Source: Devosia enhydra (GTDB lineage Bacteria; Pseudomonadota; Alphaproteobacteria; Rhizobiales; Devosiaceae). Taken from it: a stretch of DNA of 64,000 nt. Made by a program: the position numbers and the translations under genes. Every line of letters begins with the position of its first letter. Within the stretch, counting starts at the first letter, position 1. Shown here piece by piece: positions 17,975 to 26,012 of the stretch. The notes beneath the pieces are model-generated. The model searched no databases. It was given only the letters and a program-made list of their open reading frames with translations, and had not been told where the DNA came from. The DNA lies in NCBI RefSeq assembly GCF_900119845.1, contig NZ_FPKU01000002.1, positions 268,055 to 332,054 on the forward strand, given 5' to 3'.

Positions 17975-18283
17975 ATGGCCAATTGGCAAGAAGCGATGCC
18001 ATCCACCAGAGCCTATCTGATGGACAAGGTTCTCTATCAGCTGCACCACAACGCCGATCACCTCGAGGCCTACAAGGCCGATCCGGACGCCTATCTCGCC
18101 CGATTCGACCTGCCCGAGGATCTGGCCCGCACCATCAAGGAAAACGACGTCGCCCGGATGTATCTGAGCGGGGTCAACCCCTATCTGCTGCGCGCCCATT
18201 GCATCGGCGTGCGCATCCCCGAGGACGTTTCGCTCGCCGCCCTGCGCAGCCTGCTCGACAGCAAGGACTACAACAATGGCTAG
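17975..18283 (+). CDS. LigA-type extradiol dioxygenase alpha (small) subunit
   Basis: 102 residues, all helical by composition. The segments LYQLHHNADHLEAYKADPDAYL and, later, MYLSGVNPYLLRAHCIGVRIP match the small subunit of protocatechuate 4,5-dioxygenase-type enzymes (LigA superfamily), which closes over the active site of the large subunit. It starts one base after the stop of the hydrolase gene and overlaps the large-subunit gene by eight bases, the expected arrangement for a two-subunit enzyme. It is somewhat shorter than Sphingobium LigA (about 139 residues). Confidence 0.86.
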   Translation: MANWQEAMPSTRAYLMDKVLYQLHHNADHLEAYKADPDAYLARFDLPEDLARTIKENDVARMYLSGVNPYLLRAHCIGVRIPEDVSLAALRSLLDSKDYNNG

Positions 18284-19097
18284 GATTACCGGCATCTATA
18301 CCGCCAGCCACACCCCGGTGATGCTGAACTTTCCCGATCGCATCCCGGCGCATCTGCGCGACGAGATCTTCTCGGCCTATGCCGCCATGGGCGCCGACTT
18401 CATGGCCGGCAAGCCCGATGTGCTCGTGGTGCTGTCCAACGATCACCTGCACAATTTCTTCCTCAACAATTTCCCGGCCTTCTGCATCGGCTGCGCCGAG
18501 AGCTACGAGAGCCCCATCGAGCACTGGCTGCATGCCAAGCGCCGCACCTTTGCCGGCGACCAGGCCTTCGGCGCCTTCCTGCTCCAGCGCGCCCTTAAGG
18601 CCGAGTTCGATCCGGCCTTCTCGATGGAGATGGTGCTCGACCATGGCTCGCTGACCCCGCTCGAACTGGCCGGCATGGATCCCGACATGCCGGTGGTGCC
18701 CGTGCTGATCAACTGCGTGCAGCCGCCCATGCCCACCATGCGGCGCAGCTACAATCTGGGGCGGTTCCTGGGTGAGGCGATCGCCGCTTACGACGGGGTG
18801 GAGCGCGTCGCCATCCTCGCCACCGGCGGCATCAGCCACGATATCGCCACCCCGCGCATGGGCATGGTCAACGAGGAGTTCGACCAGACCTTCCTCGGCC
18901 TGCTCGAAAGCGGCGAAATCGACGGCACCATTCAATACGCCACCGATTTCGTGCACACCGCCGGCAATGGCTGCGAGGAGATCCGCATGTGGATGGCCGC
19001 CATGGGCGCAGCCAATGGCGCGCGCTACGAGCGCACCTATTACCGGGCCGTGCACGACTGGTATACCGGCATCGGCATCGGCCGGTTCGCAGTCTAG
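18276..19097 (+). CDS. LigB-type extradiol ring-cleavage dioxygenase, catalytic (large) subunit
   Basis: 273 residues. Residues corresponding to the LigB iron site are visible: H12 (TASHTP), H57/H59 (SNDHLHNF) and E234/E235 (GNGCEEI), with the active-site histidines H123 (LDHGSLTP) and H188 (GGISHDI). Type II extradiol dioxygenases use Fe(II) and O2 to open catechol, protocatechuate or gallate rings next to the diol. With the small subunit upstream it should form a LigAB-type enzyme. None of the usual downstream PCA 4,5-pathway genes is present, so the ring substrate is probably not protocatechuate itself but the aglycone fragment produced by the neighbouring enzymes. Confidence 0.87.
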   Translation: MARITGIYTASHTPVMLNFPDRIPAHLRDEIFSAYAAMGADFMAGKPDVLVVLSNDHLHNFFLNNFPAFCIGCAESYESPIEHWLHAKRRTFAGDQAFGAFLLQRALKAEFDPAFSMEMVLDHGSLTPLELAGMDPDMPVVPVLINCVQPPMPTMRRSYNLGRFLGEAIAAYDGVERVAILATGGISHDIATPRMGMVNEEFDQTFLGLLESGEIDGTIQYATDFVHTAGNGCEEIRMWMAAMGAANGARYERTYYRAVHDWYTGIGIGRFAV

Positions 19098-19107
19098 GAC
19101 CCGCACC

Positions 19108-20229
19108 ATGCCCGCCATCCGCAAGGCCCTGATCGTCGGCGGCGGTATCGCCGGCATGTCGGCTGCCATCAGCCTCACCGAGGCCGGCGTCGCCGTCGAC
19201 CTCATCGACCGGGACCCCGAATGGAAGGTCGCCGGGGCGGGCATCACCATCACCGGCCCCACGCTTCGCGCCATGGGGCAGCTCGGCATTCTCGATCAGG
19301 TGCTGGCCCAGGGCTATGCCGCAGACGGGTTGCTGGCCTGCGACCATCACGGCTCGGTGCTTGCCGAGATCGGCACGCAGATGGGCGCGCTGTCGGGCAT
19401 TCCGGGGGCGGGCGGCATCACGCGGCCGGTGCTGCACGCCATCATGGGAGAGCGGTGCCGCGCGCTCGGCTTTGCCTTAAGGCTCGGGATCACTGTCTCG
19501 GCCATTGCCGGCACGCAGCGCAAGCGCATCATCTTCAGCGATGGCAGCGAGGGCGAGTACGACCTCGTGGTGGGCGCCGACGGCATCTTCTCGCAGATGC
19601 GCGGCCTCGCCTTCCCCGAAGCGCCGCAGCCCCATTTCGTCGGCCAGATCTGCTGGCGGCTGACGACGCCGCGGCTGCCGGGCATCGACCGGCGCACCTA
19701 TTTCCTCGGCGGGCCCTCCAAGGTCGGGCTCAATCCGGTTTCCCAGACGCAGATGTACATGTTCCTGCTCGAGCCGGCCTCCGAGATCAGGCGGCTCGCC
19801 CCCGACGTGGCGCGGCGGCGCCTTGCCGAGCTCATGCGGCCTTATGGCGGGGCCATCGCGCAACTGCGCGAGGCGCTCGATGCGGATGCGCAGATCAATG
19901 TGCGCCCGCTCGAAACCCTGTTGCTGCCTGCGCCGTGGCACCGCGGCAACGTGCTGCTGATCGGGGATGCCGCGCACGCCACCACCCCGCAGCTCGCCTC
20001 GGGGGCCGGCATGGCGATCGAGGACGGCATCGTACTGGGCGAGGAAATTGCCGCCCATGCCGACCTTGGCGCGGCGCTCGAGGCCTTCATGGCGCGGCGC
20101 CATCCGCGGTGCAGCCTCGTGGTGGCAAAGTCCCTCGAACTGGGTCGCCTCGAACGCGCCGTCTCCGACCCGCTGCAACAGGTGCGGGTGGTCGAAGAGG
20201 CCCTGGCCCTGCTCAATCACCCGATCTGA
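19108..20229 (+). CDS. FAD-dependent aromatic hydroxylase (salicylate/6-hydroxynicotinate monooxygenase-like)
   Basis: 373 residues, class A flavoprotein monooxygenase. FAD-binding GGGIAG at residues 11-16, the second FAD/NAD(P)H motif VGADGIFSQMR near 158, and the third motif LIGDAAHATTP near 291 are all present. Such enzymes add a hydroxyl ortho or para to an existing one, often with decarboxylation, generating the diol required by extradiol dioxygenases. It follows the LigB gene by ten bases and ends the rightward operon. I chose ATG 19108; the longer frame upstream lies inside the LigB gene. The hydroxylation could come before ring opening by the LigAB-like enzyme. Confidence 0.88.
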   Translation: MPAIRKALIVGGGIAGMSAAISLTEAGVAVDLIDRDPEWKVAGAGITITGPTLRAMGQLGILDQVLAQGYAADGLLACDHHGSVLAEIGTQMGALSGIPGAGGITRPVLHAIMGERCRALGFALRLGITVSAIAGTQRKRIIFSDGSEGEYDLVVGADGIFSQMRGLAFPEAPQPHFVGQICWRLTTPRLPGIDRRTYFLGGPSKVGLNPVSQTQMYMFLLEPASEIRRLAPDVARRRLAELMRPYGGAIAQLREALDADAQINVRPLETLLLPAPWHRGNVLLIGDAAHATTPQLASGAGMAIEDGIVLGEEIAAHADLGAALEAFMARRHPRCSLVVAKSLELGRLERAVSDPLQQVRVVEEALALLNHPI

Positions 20230-20346
20230 GCGCGGGCAGGCCGTCTGCCACGCGCTGGCCCGCCCCCTCCCCGCCCCCATCAACCAGGCTTAAGGACTTG
20301 ACGCGCCTCGGCAAACCGCCAAAGCTCGCACCCTGGAGGTGAGCCC

Positions 20347-21018
20347 ATGGACTTCATGCGGTTGCTCAAGTCGATCGAGGAGCTCCTCTACGAGATCGTC
20401 ACCTGGCTGGTGTTCTATCCCCTGACCGTGGTGCGCATCGCGTTGCGGCCTTTGCACATGATGGCCTATGCCGAGCGCGAGCTGCGCGACGCGGTCGAGG
20501 ACCAGTATGACGATGCGCTGAGCCCGCCGATCTGCCTGCTCATCACCCTCGTGCTGCTGCATCTGACCGAGCGCTGGATCGTCGGCGCGAACGCGCCGGC
20601 TCTGCCCGGCCCGCTTGCCGATGACCGCAACCTGCTGGTCTTCCGGGCCGTCGCCTTCGGGCTCTTTCCGCTGCTGCTGTCGGTGGCCCAGCTGCGCCTG
20701 ATGAAGGCGCGGCTGATGCGCAAGACGCTGCGGCCGGTGTTTTACGGCCAGTGCTATGCGGCCATCCCCTTTGTCATCGCCATAACCGCAAGCCTGCAAC
20801 TGCTGGCAGCGCGGCAGGTCATGCCGGGGCTCGTGACGCTTCTGGCCGGGCTCGGCTGGTATGTCGTGGTGCAGGCGCTGTGGTTCCGCAGGGAGTACAA
20901 GACCTCGCATCTGCGCGCGGTATCGACCGCCATCCTTTCGATCATCGCATCGGCGATACTGGTGATCGCATTGGGGTTGCTGACCAGCCTGGCCCTGAGC
21001 CAGCCCGCGCCGGGCTAA
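20347..21018 (+). CDS. Hypothetical integral membrane protein
   Basis: 223 residues with about five hydrophobic segments (around residues 15-40, 57-75, 97-117, 137-180 and 195-215), linked by arginine-rich cytoplasmic loops (LRLMKARLMRKTLR). I do not recognise the family; the layout recalls small permease-like or Yip1-like proteins. ATG 20347 has a GGAGG ribosome-binding site seven bases upstream. It stands alone after the aromatic operon, 117 bases away, with a weak rightward -35-like TTGACG at 20298-20303, and converges with the hydrolase gene on the other strand. No function can be assigned. Confidence 0.75.
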   Translation: MDFMRLLKSIEELLYEIVTWLVFYPLTVVRIALRPLHMMAYAERELRDAVEDQYDDALSPPICLLITLVLLHLTERWIVGANAPALPGPLADDRNLLVFRAVAFGLFPLLLSVAQLRLMKARLMRKTLRPVFYGQCYAAIPFVIAITASLQLLAARQVMPGLVTLLAGLGWYVVVQALWFRREYKTSHLRAVSTAILSIIASAILVIALGLLTSLALSQPAPG

Positions 21019-21079
21019 GCCGTCTTCAAGGCGCAGGCGCTTCGTGCCGTTTCAAGGACCGGTGAAAACTCGCGGGCGA

Positions 21080-23056
21080 TCAGGAGCCCGGCGCCCTGTC
21101 CGCTTCAACCCAGGGTGCCATGTAGAAGCTGGGCTTGAGGGCGGGCCCGCACACATCCTCGAGCCGTCGCGCCGGATCGTTGATGAAGGCAACGCCCATC
21201 TCGACGGCGCAGCGCTGGTAGATCAGCGCGCCGTGCCCGGCTTCGGGAACAACGAAGGACTGGCCGTTGGGCAGGGTCTCCACCGCCGTGGCGGCCCAGC
21301 TCATGGCCGTCTGCGTATCCCAGGCACTGCCGATGGCGAGGGTCGGAATGTCGCTGACCACGGCCACATGGTCGCCCGCGCGCGGCGACGGGGTGTAGAA
21401 CTGGCAGATCGCAAAGAGCCCGGCCGTGGCCGAGGCATAGACCTCAGCAAGACCGGGATAGTCCAGCGTCGCGTTGACGGCGGCGACGCCTTCGGGCGAA
21501 TTGAAGGGAATATCCTCCTGGCAGGCATAGATCGACAGGTGCTGGCCGCGCAGGAACCCGGCCTCGGCCTGCCGCGAACTCGTGCCGATCAGCGCGAACG
21601 ATCCTTCGATCTCGCTCTGGCGCATGGCTTCCACCAGTGCGCGCAGCCGATCGCGCGGCTCGCCCTCGAAATGGCGGTCGACAAAGCCCAGCAATGCGTC
21701 GCGACTGGGCGCGCCGGCCAAGAGGCCGACATAGTCGACGATCATCGCCGAGCCCTGCGCCCGCCCCGTCGCCGGATCGGCCGTGAGCAGCGCGACCGTC
21801 GCCGCGCTCAGCTCGCGATCAAAGAGCTCGACGATGGGCCCGAAGCGGTCGGCGCGCACCATGGCCTCCAGGTCCCACACCGATTGCTGCAGGGCCCCGG
21901 TCGCCGCGATCTGCGCGCCGAGATCGGCGATCACCGCCGCTGCCAGTTTCTGCTGGCCGGGCGAGAGCGCCTTGGCCGCCGCCGTCGGCAGCTCGGGTCC
22001 GGGCGCGGGCAACTGGAAATTGGCGGCCGACAGCATGTCGATGGTCGGGGTCTCCTTGCCCCGGTAGATCTCGTAGACATAGGCCGGGAGATAGGGCGTG
22101 AGGCTCGAGAGCCCGCGCTGGCCGTTGCGCGCGATGATCGGCTGCACGATCGCCTCGGGCGGGATCGCGGCGCCGTCCTTGGTCAGGGTTCCGGCCACCG
22201 CCTTGTCGAGCAGCTCGGTGATGACGCCGCCGAGATCGGGATAGGCCGCGTCGCAGGCCGCATCGGCCTTGCACTGCGCCACCAGCAGCGCCACCGCCTC
22301 GTCGGCGGGCACGGCCACCGTGTCGTAGGCGGCCACCTGCATGGGCACCACCCCATCGATGATGACGGCCCGCAGGCCTTCCGAGGCCGATCGCATCACC
22401 TCGAGCGCCAGCTTGGTGCCATAGGAGATGCCGTAGAGATTGTAGCGCGAATAGCCCAGCCCCTGCACCAGCGTCCGGACGTCGTAGGCATTCTGCAGCG
22501 TGTTGTAGCTCTTGAGGTCGACGCCGGCAGCCTCGAGCTCGCCGAGGCAGTCGCGGATGGCGTTGGATTCGCCGTCGCCGGCCTCCGTCGGCACGCCCAT
22601 GATGGCCGGCGCATATGCGGACAGTGCTTGCGCACAGGCGACAGAGCTGTCCGAAAGGCCGGCCGAGCGCTGGTCAAAGAGCACGATGTCGCGCGTCTGC
22701 CGCCACGCATCGAAGATCTGCGCATAACCGGCGAGCTGGTCGACCACCCCGCCACCGGGCCCGCCATGGAGGTGAACCAGCGGATCGGCCTCGGGAAACC
22801 GCGTCTTGGCCTTGAGCACCGCAAATTCGAGGCCGAGGGCGCGCCCGCCCGGCAAATCGTGGTTTTCCGGCACCGTTAGCGTGCCGCAGAGCACAGTCTC
22901 GCCTTCGATCTCGTCATAGCCGATCGGTTGCACACAGGCATGCAGGGCCAGCGCCGAACCGGACGCGGCGGCCAGGGCCCGCAGCTCGGCAAAGCCGGTG
23001 GGGGCGGGATTGCCGGCCAGCGACGCGATCAGGGCCATCAGATGCACGTAGTCCAT
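21080..23056 (-). CDS. Alpha/beta hydrolase, tripeptidyl-aminopeptidase (TAP)-like family
   Basis: 658 residues. The N-terminal hydrolase half has the oxyanion loop HGGPGGG (residues 97-103) and the nucleophile S211 in GISYGTK; a long helical insertion follows and the C-terminal part (AIGSAWDTQTAMSWA, then PEAGHGAL with the histidine) matches the TAP C-terminal domain. Relatives are secreted or periplasmic proline-type aminopeptidases and some esterases. No signal peptide is apparent at the chosen ATG 23056, which has an AAGGA site upstream; either the protein is cytoplasmic or the start lies elsewhere. It follows two genes for secreted beta-sandwich proteins in the same direction. Confidence 0.82.
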   Translation of the reverse strand: MDYVHLMALIASLAGNPAPTGFAELRALAAASGSALALHACVQPIGYDEIEGETVLCGTLTVPENHDLPGGRALGLEFAVLKAKTRFPEADPLVHLHGGPGGGVVDQLAGYAQIFDAWRQTRDIVLFDQRSAGLSDSSVACAQALSAYAPAIMGVPTEAGDGESNAIRDCLGELEAAGVDLKSYNTLQNAYDVRTLVQGLGYSRYNLYGISYGTKLALEVMRSASEGLRAVIIDGVVPMQVAAYDTVAVPADEAVALLVAQCKADAACDAAYPDLGGVITELLDKAVAGTLTKDGAAIPPEAIVQPIIARNGQRGLSSLTPYLPAYVYEIYRGKETPTIDMLSAANFQLPAPGPELPTAAAKALSPGQQKLAAAVIADLGAQIAATGALQQSVWDLEAMVRADRFGPIVELFDRELSAATVALLTADPATGRAQGSAMIVDYVGLLAGAPSRDALLGFVDRHFEGEPRDRLRALVEAMRQSEIEGSFALIGTSSRQAEAGFLRGQHLSIYACQEDIPFNSPEGVAAVNATLDYPGLAEVYASATAGLFAICQFYTPSPRAGDHVAVVSDIPTLAIGSAWDTQTAMSWAATAVETLPNGQSFVVPEAGHGALIYQRCAVEMGVAFINDPARRLEDVCGPALKPSFYMAPWVEADRAPGS

Positions 23057-23129
23057 CGCCGAAATCCTTGAGCCTTGGGCGTCGCGCCCCTGCGGTTGGG
23101 TGGTGGTTCAGTGCGCCGGGCGCAGGCTT

Positions 23130-23885
23130 TCAGTCGCCGGAGATGACGACGTCCGGCACAGTGTAGATTTCCGCGTCCGCGCCCAGCGTGACGATGGTTT
23201 CATCGCCATCGCGCGTCGCCGACAGGGCGAGCGCGGCCGACGGAGCGGTCACGGCGCCATCGCTGGCAAAGTCGAGCTGGCGCACGAACCCGCTGGGAAG
23301 CGTGATGAAAAGGCTTGCCGTGCCGCCGCCCAGCCGCCTGACCCCGAAAGCGCAATCGCTCGCATCCGGGCTGGCTTCGAAGCGGCAGGTCAGCGCGCCC
23401 GTGGCATGAAAGTCGGTGCCTTCAACCAGCGCATCCTCCTGTTCAGGCAGCGTTACGGCATTGAGCCCGATCGCCAGCGAGAAGCTCGCCTCCCGCCCCT
23501 CGGAGGACGCCGCACCCAGCTGGTAGACGCGGATTTCATAGCGCCCCGCCTCGGCAATCCGCCCCACATAGTCGGGACCGTAGATCGATCCGATGTAAAT
23601 CGCCTCGGGATTGCCCTCGGGCAGGACATTGAAATTGACCGAGGCGCTCGGCGAGGCGAGCGAGACCGAGAGCACCTGCCCCGCCGCCGCATCGATGAAG
23701 ACGCTGGCATAGCCATCGCCTGCGATCGTGCCCGAGATCTCCGTGCTGTTGGCGCCCGCAACGAAGCTCAGCACGCCCAGATCCGCCTGGGCGAGCCCGG
23801 CCGTCGGCGTCATGCCCAGCGGCACCGCCAGCCAGAGGGCCAGCAAGCCGGGCAGACCTGCCCTGCGGAAACGTCCCATCGCCAT
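23130..23885 (-). CDS. Secreted protein with pre-peptidase-C-like beta-sandwich domain
   Basis: 251 residues. The signal peptide spans about residues 1-34 (MAMGRFRRAGLPG, then a hydrophobic stretch ending GLAQA). The next 110 residues form a beta-rich domain (GTIAGDGYASVFIDAAAGQ, then VNFNVLPEG and IYIGSIYG) resembling pre-peptidase C-terminal domains. The C-terminal half holds two cysteines (LTCRFEASPDASDCAF) that could form a disulfide. ATG 23885 was chosen because it begins the signal peptide. The domain is clearly related to the N-terminal domain of the neighbouring upstream gene, so the two are probably a duplicated pair. Function unknown; likely periplasmic. Confidence 0.7.
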   Translation of the reverse strand: MAMGRFRRAGLPGLLALWLAVPLGMTPTAGLAQADLGVLSFVAGANSTEISGTIAGDGYASVFIDAAAGQVLSVSLASPSASVNFNVLPEGNPEAIYIGSIYGPDYVGRIAEAGRYEIRVYQLGAASSEGREASFSLAIGLNAVTLPEQEDALVEGTDFHATGALTCRFEASPDASDCAFGVRRLGGGTASLFITLPSGFVRQLDFASDGAVTAPSAALALSATRDGDETIVTLGADAEIYTVPDVVISGD

Positions 23886-23889
23886 CGCA

Positions 23890-24909
23890 TCAGCCCTGAA
23901 TGTAGGAGAAATTGCCGTCGATATCGAACCAGCAATTAAAGAAGGTCGAGCTGCCGCCGCGGTCGAACCACCCCTGCACCACATAGTTGCCGCCGCTCTG
24001 GAACGCGGCGTTGGTGGTGATGTCCTGCGGACGGACGCTGAAGCGCGCCGAGGCTTCGCCGGCGCAATAGCGCGACATCTCGGCGGTCGTCATGCCCGGA
24101 CGCACGGGCGCCGCCGGCCCCACCTGCTGGGGATAGAGGGGGTAGGAGGGGAGCGTCACGGCCGGAGGCGCCACCGGCCGCTGCGGCGGCGGGCGGCTCG
24201 GGCGCTGGGCCGCCTGGGGGAAATCCTCGTGCAGGTAGCGCGCCGCGACCCAGCCGGTCAGGCCCCAGCTGGTATGGATGCGGCACCATTGCTGGTCGCT
24301 GCCGGCCTGGCAGCCCAGATTGTCGGCCCGGTCGCCATCGACCAGCTTGCCCACGACGGCGCCGGTGGTCGATGCGCTCGAGCGCACATTGAGCGTGCCG
24401 CCATTGAGCCCCTGCACCACCCACTGGCTCGGGCCGGTGGGGTTGGCTGCGTGGGAGGGAAGCGGGGCCGGGGCGGCCGCGGCCCTCCCTTCGACATAGA
24501 GCGTCAGGCTGTAATTGGCGCGCTCGTTGCGGCGGGCCGCATTGCGCATCAGATAGACGGTGATGACATAGGTGCCGCTCGAGGGGATATCGACGCTCGT
24601 GCCATTGCCCGAGATCGAGCCGTTATAGAGCGCCGCCGAAGCGCCGGGCGCAGTGATGTTGAAATAGGCGCTGGCATTGTCGACATCGAGGTTGACGCTC
24701 ATCTTCTGGCCGGCCGAAACCCCGATGCGGTAATTGACCGCCTGGTTGCCGACGATGGTGTCGGTGATCGTCGTGCCGCTGGCGCCGCGCGGAAACCGGA
24801 CCTCGACAGACCGTTCCTGGGCCGAGGCGCCGATGGGCGCCGCGATCACGGCCATGGCGAGCGCCGCCGCGGCGATGAGCGCCCTCAAGGGATGAAAGCC
24901 TGCAAACAT
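23890..24909 (-). CDS. Secreted SH3-domain protein with N-terminal pre-peptidase-C-like domain
   Basis: 339 residues. Signal peptide at 1-30 (MFAGFHPLRA, then a hydrophobic stretch ending GASAQ). Residues about 35-145 form a beta-sandwich like that of the next gene (GTTITDTIVGNQ, AGQKMSVNL, YNGSISGNG). Residues about 165-230 are a bacterial SH3 domain (LNVRSSASTTGAVVGKL, then WGLTGWVAARYL) with two cysteines. A proline-rich linker (RPSRPPPQRPVAPP) leads to a C-terminal domain of about 75 residues with YCAGEASARF and FFNCWFDIDG. SH3 domains of this type bind peptidoglycan or periplasmic partners. ATG 24909 starts the signal peptide. The gene is first in a leftward group with 23130-23885 and 21080-23056. 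Confidence 0.75.
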   Translation of the reverse strand: MFAGFHPLRALIAAAALAMAVIAAPIGASAQERSVEVRFPRGASGTTITDTIVGNQAVNYRIGVSAGQKMSVNLDVDNASAYFNITAPGASAALYNGSISGNGTSVDIPSSGTYVITVYLMRNAARRNERANYSLTLYVEGRAAAAPAPLPSHAANPTGPSQWVVQGLNGGTLNVRSSASTTGAVVGKLVDGDRADNLGCQAGSDQQWCRIHTSWGLTGWVAARYLHEDFPQAAQRPSRPPPQRPVAPPAVTLPSYPLYPQQVGPAAPVRPGMTTAEMSRYCAGEASARFSVRPQDITTNAAFQSGGNYVVQGWFDRGGSSTFFNCWFDIDGNFSYIQG

Positions 24910-25121
24910 AATGCTCTCCACTGCAAGGATGCGCCGGCTCCGGCCTTGTCCTGTCAAGACGACGATCGCCGGGATGCGCCTGTCGTCGGTCTCATCATCG
25001 CATGCGGCGCGGCCTGCAACTATCCACAATGCGAAATCAGTGATCGTTCAAATTGTCGGCGTGTCATGGCTCGCTGAATGCCACCGTGCTAAGCAGAACG
25101 CATCTCAGCGAGCGCGTTTAC

Positions 25122-26012
25122 ATGTCTTCGAAGTCTTCAGCTTTTCCGGGGCTCATCGGGCGACGACAGGTCCTGGCCGGCCTTTTGGCCACCCCGATTG
25201 CCGGCTGCGCGTCGCTGAGCGGGGTCGAGTTGCAGGCGCTGGGCAACCGCGTCGACCAGGCCTCCCTCGATTTTCGCCCCCTGCATCTGGCCGCGCGGCG
25301 GGCCGACGATGCGGCGCGCGACGAAGCCACCATCCGGCGCAACTGGCCCGATACGCGACATGTGGCGACGGTCAGGTCGGTGGATGTGACCTATGTCCTC
25401 GAGCGCAACGACAGTGCGCGCACCCAATATGTCTCGATGCCGGGTTCGCGCTCCCTCACTGACTGGCTCGAGGATTTCGACATCTTCCTCAAGCCCGAGG
25501 CGCGCTACGGCATTCCGCTGCATCGCGGTTTCGAGGATGCGGCGCTTGCCGTCTATGAGGACCTCAAGCCCCGCCTCGACAAGGCCCACCGCACCCATCT
25601 CATAGGCTATTCGATGGGCGCGGGCGTTGCCGCCGTGCTCTCGCTTTATATGGCCGAGGATGGCTACAACCTCGTGCGCACCACCACGTTCGGCCAGCCC
25701 CGCGTCACCAATGCCAGCGGCGTTGCGGCCCTCTCCCGCCTGCCGATCACGCGGGTGGTCAATGCCGATGATTTCGTCTCGATGGTGCCCACCTTCCCCT
25801 TCGAGCATTTCGGGGAGGAGGTCATTCTCCATGACGGGCCGGACTATGTCTACCTGACCCATCAGGACGCCAACCGCCTGTCGATCGGCGAAATCTGGCG
25901 CCAGCACCACGGGCTCGACATCGCCGCCCACAGCTCTGCCACCTATGTCGCGCGGCTGGCGGCCAAGGTCGCCGGGGCGCGCCCGGTGCCCTATCTCACG
26001 CGGCTGGCGTGA
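25122..26012 (+). CDS. Lipase-class-3-like alpha/beta hydrolase, predicted lipoprotein
   Basis: 296 residues. The N-terminus carries twin arginines (IGRRQVLAGLL) and a lipobox IAGC with lipidated C29, so the protein is probably exported (perhaps by Tat) and anchored in a membrane. The catalytic core shows the nucleophile elbow GYSMGAG (S164), an aspartate in VVNADDFVS and a C-terminal histidine region, as in fungal-type class 3 lipases. ATG 25122 was chosen because an earlier in-frame start (25053) adds residues without signal-peptide character. The stop overlaps the start of the AraC gene by four bases, so the two are co-expressed. Confidence 0.83.
   Translation: MSSKSSAFPGLIGRRQVLAGLLATPIAGCASLSGVELQALGNRVDQASLDFRPLHLAARRADDAARDEATIRRNWPDTRHVATVRSVDVTYVLERNDSARTQYVSMPGSRSLTDWLEDFDIFLKPEARYGIPLHRGFEDAALAVYEDLKPRLDKAHRTHLIGYSMGAGVAAVLSLYMAEDGYNLVRTTTFGQPRVTNASGVAALSRLPITRVVNADDFVSMVPTFPFEHFGEEVILHDGPDYVYLTHQDANRLSIGEIWRQHHGLDIAAHSSATYVARLAAKVAGARPVPYLTRLA

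Noticed and set aside
17975-20229. Complete protocatechuate 4,5-cleavage pathway
   Set aside because: Only LigA/LigB-like subunits are present; genes for the semialdehyde dehydrogenase, lactonase, hydratase and aldolase are absent, and the genes lie in a C-glycoside-type operon.
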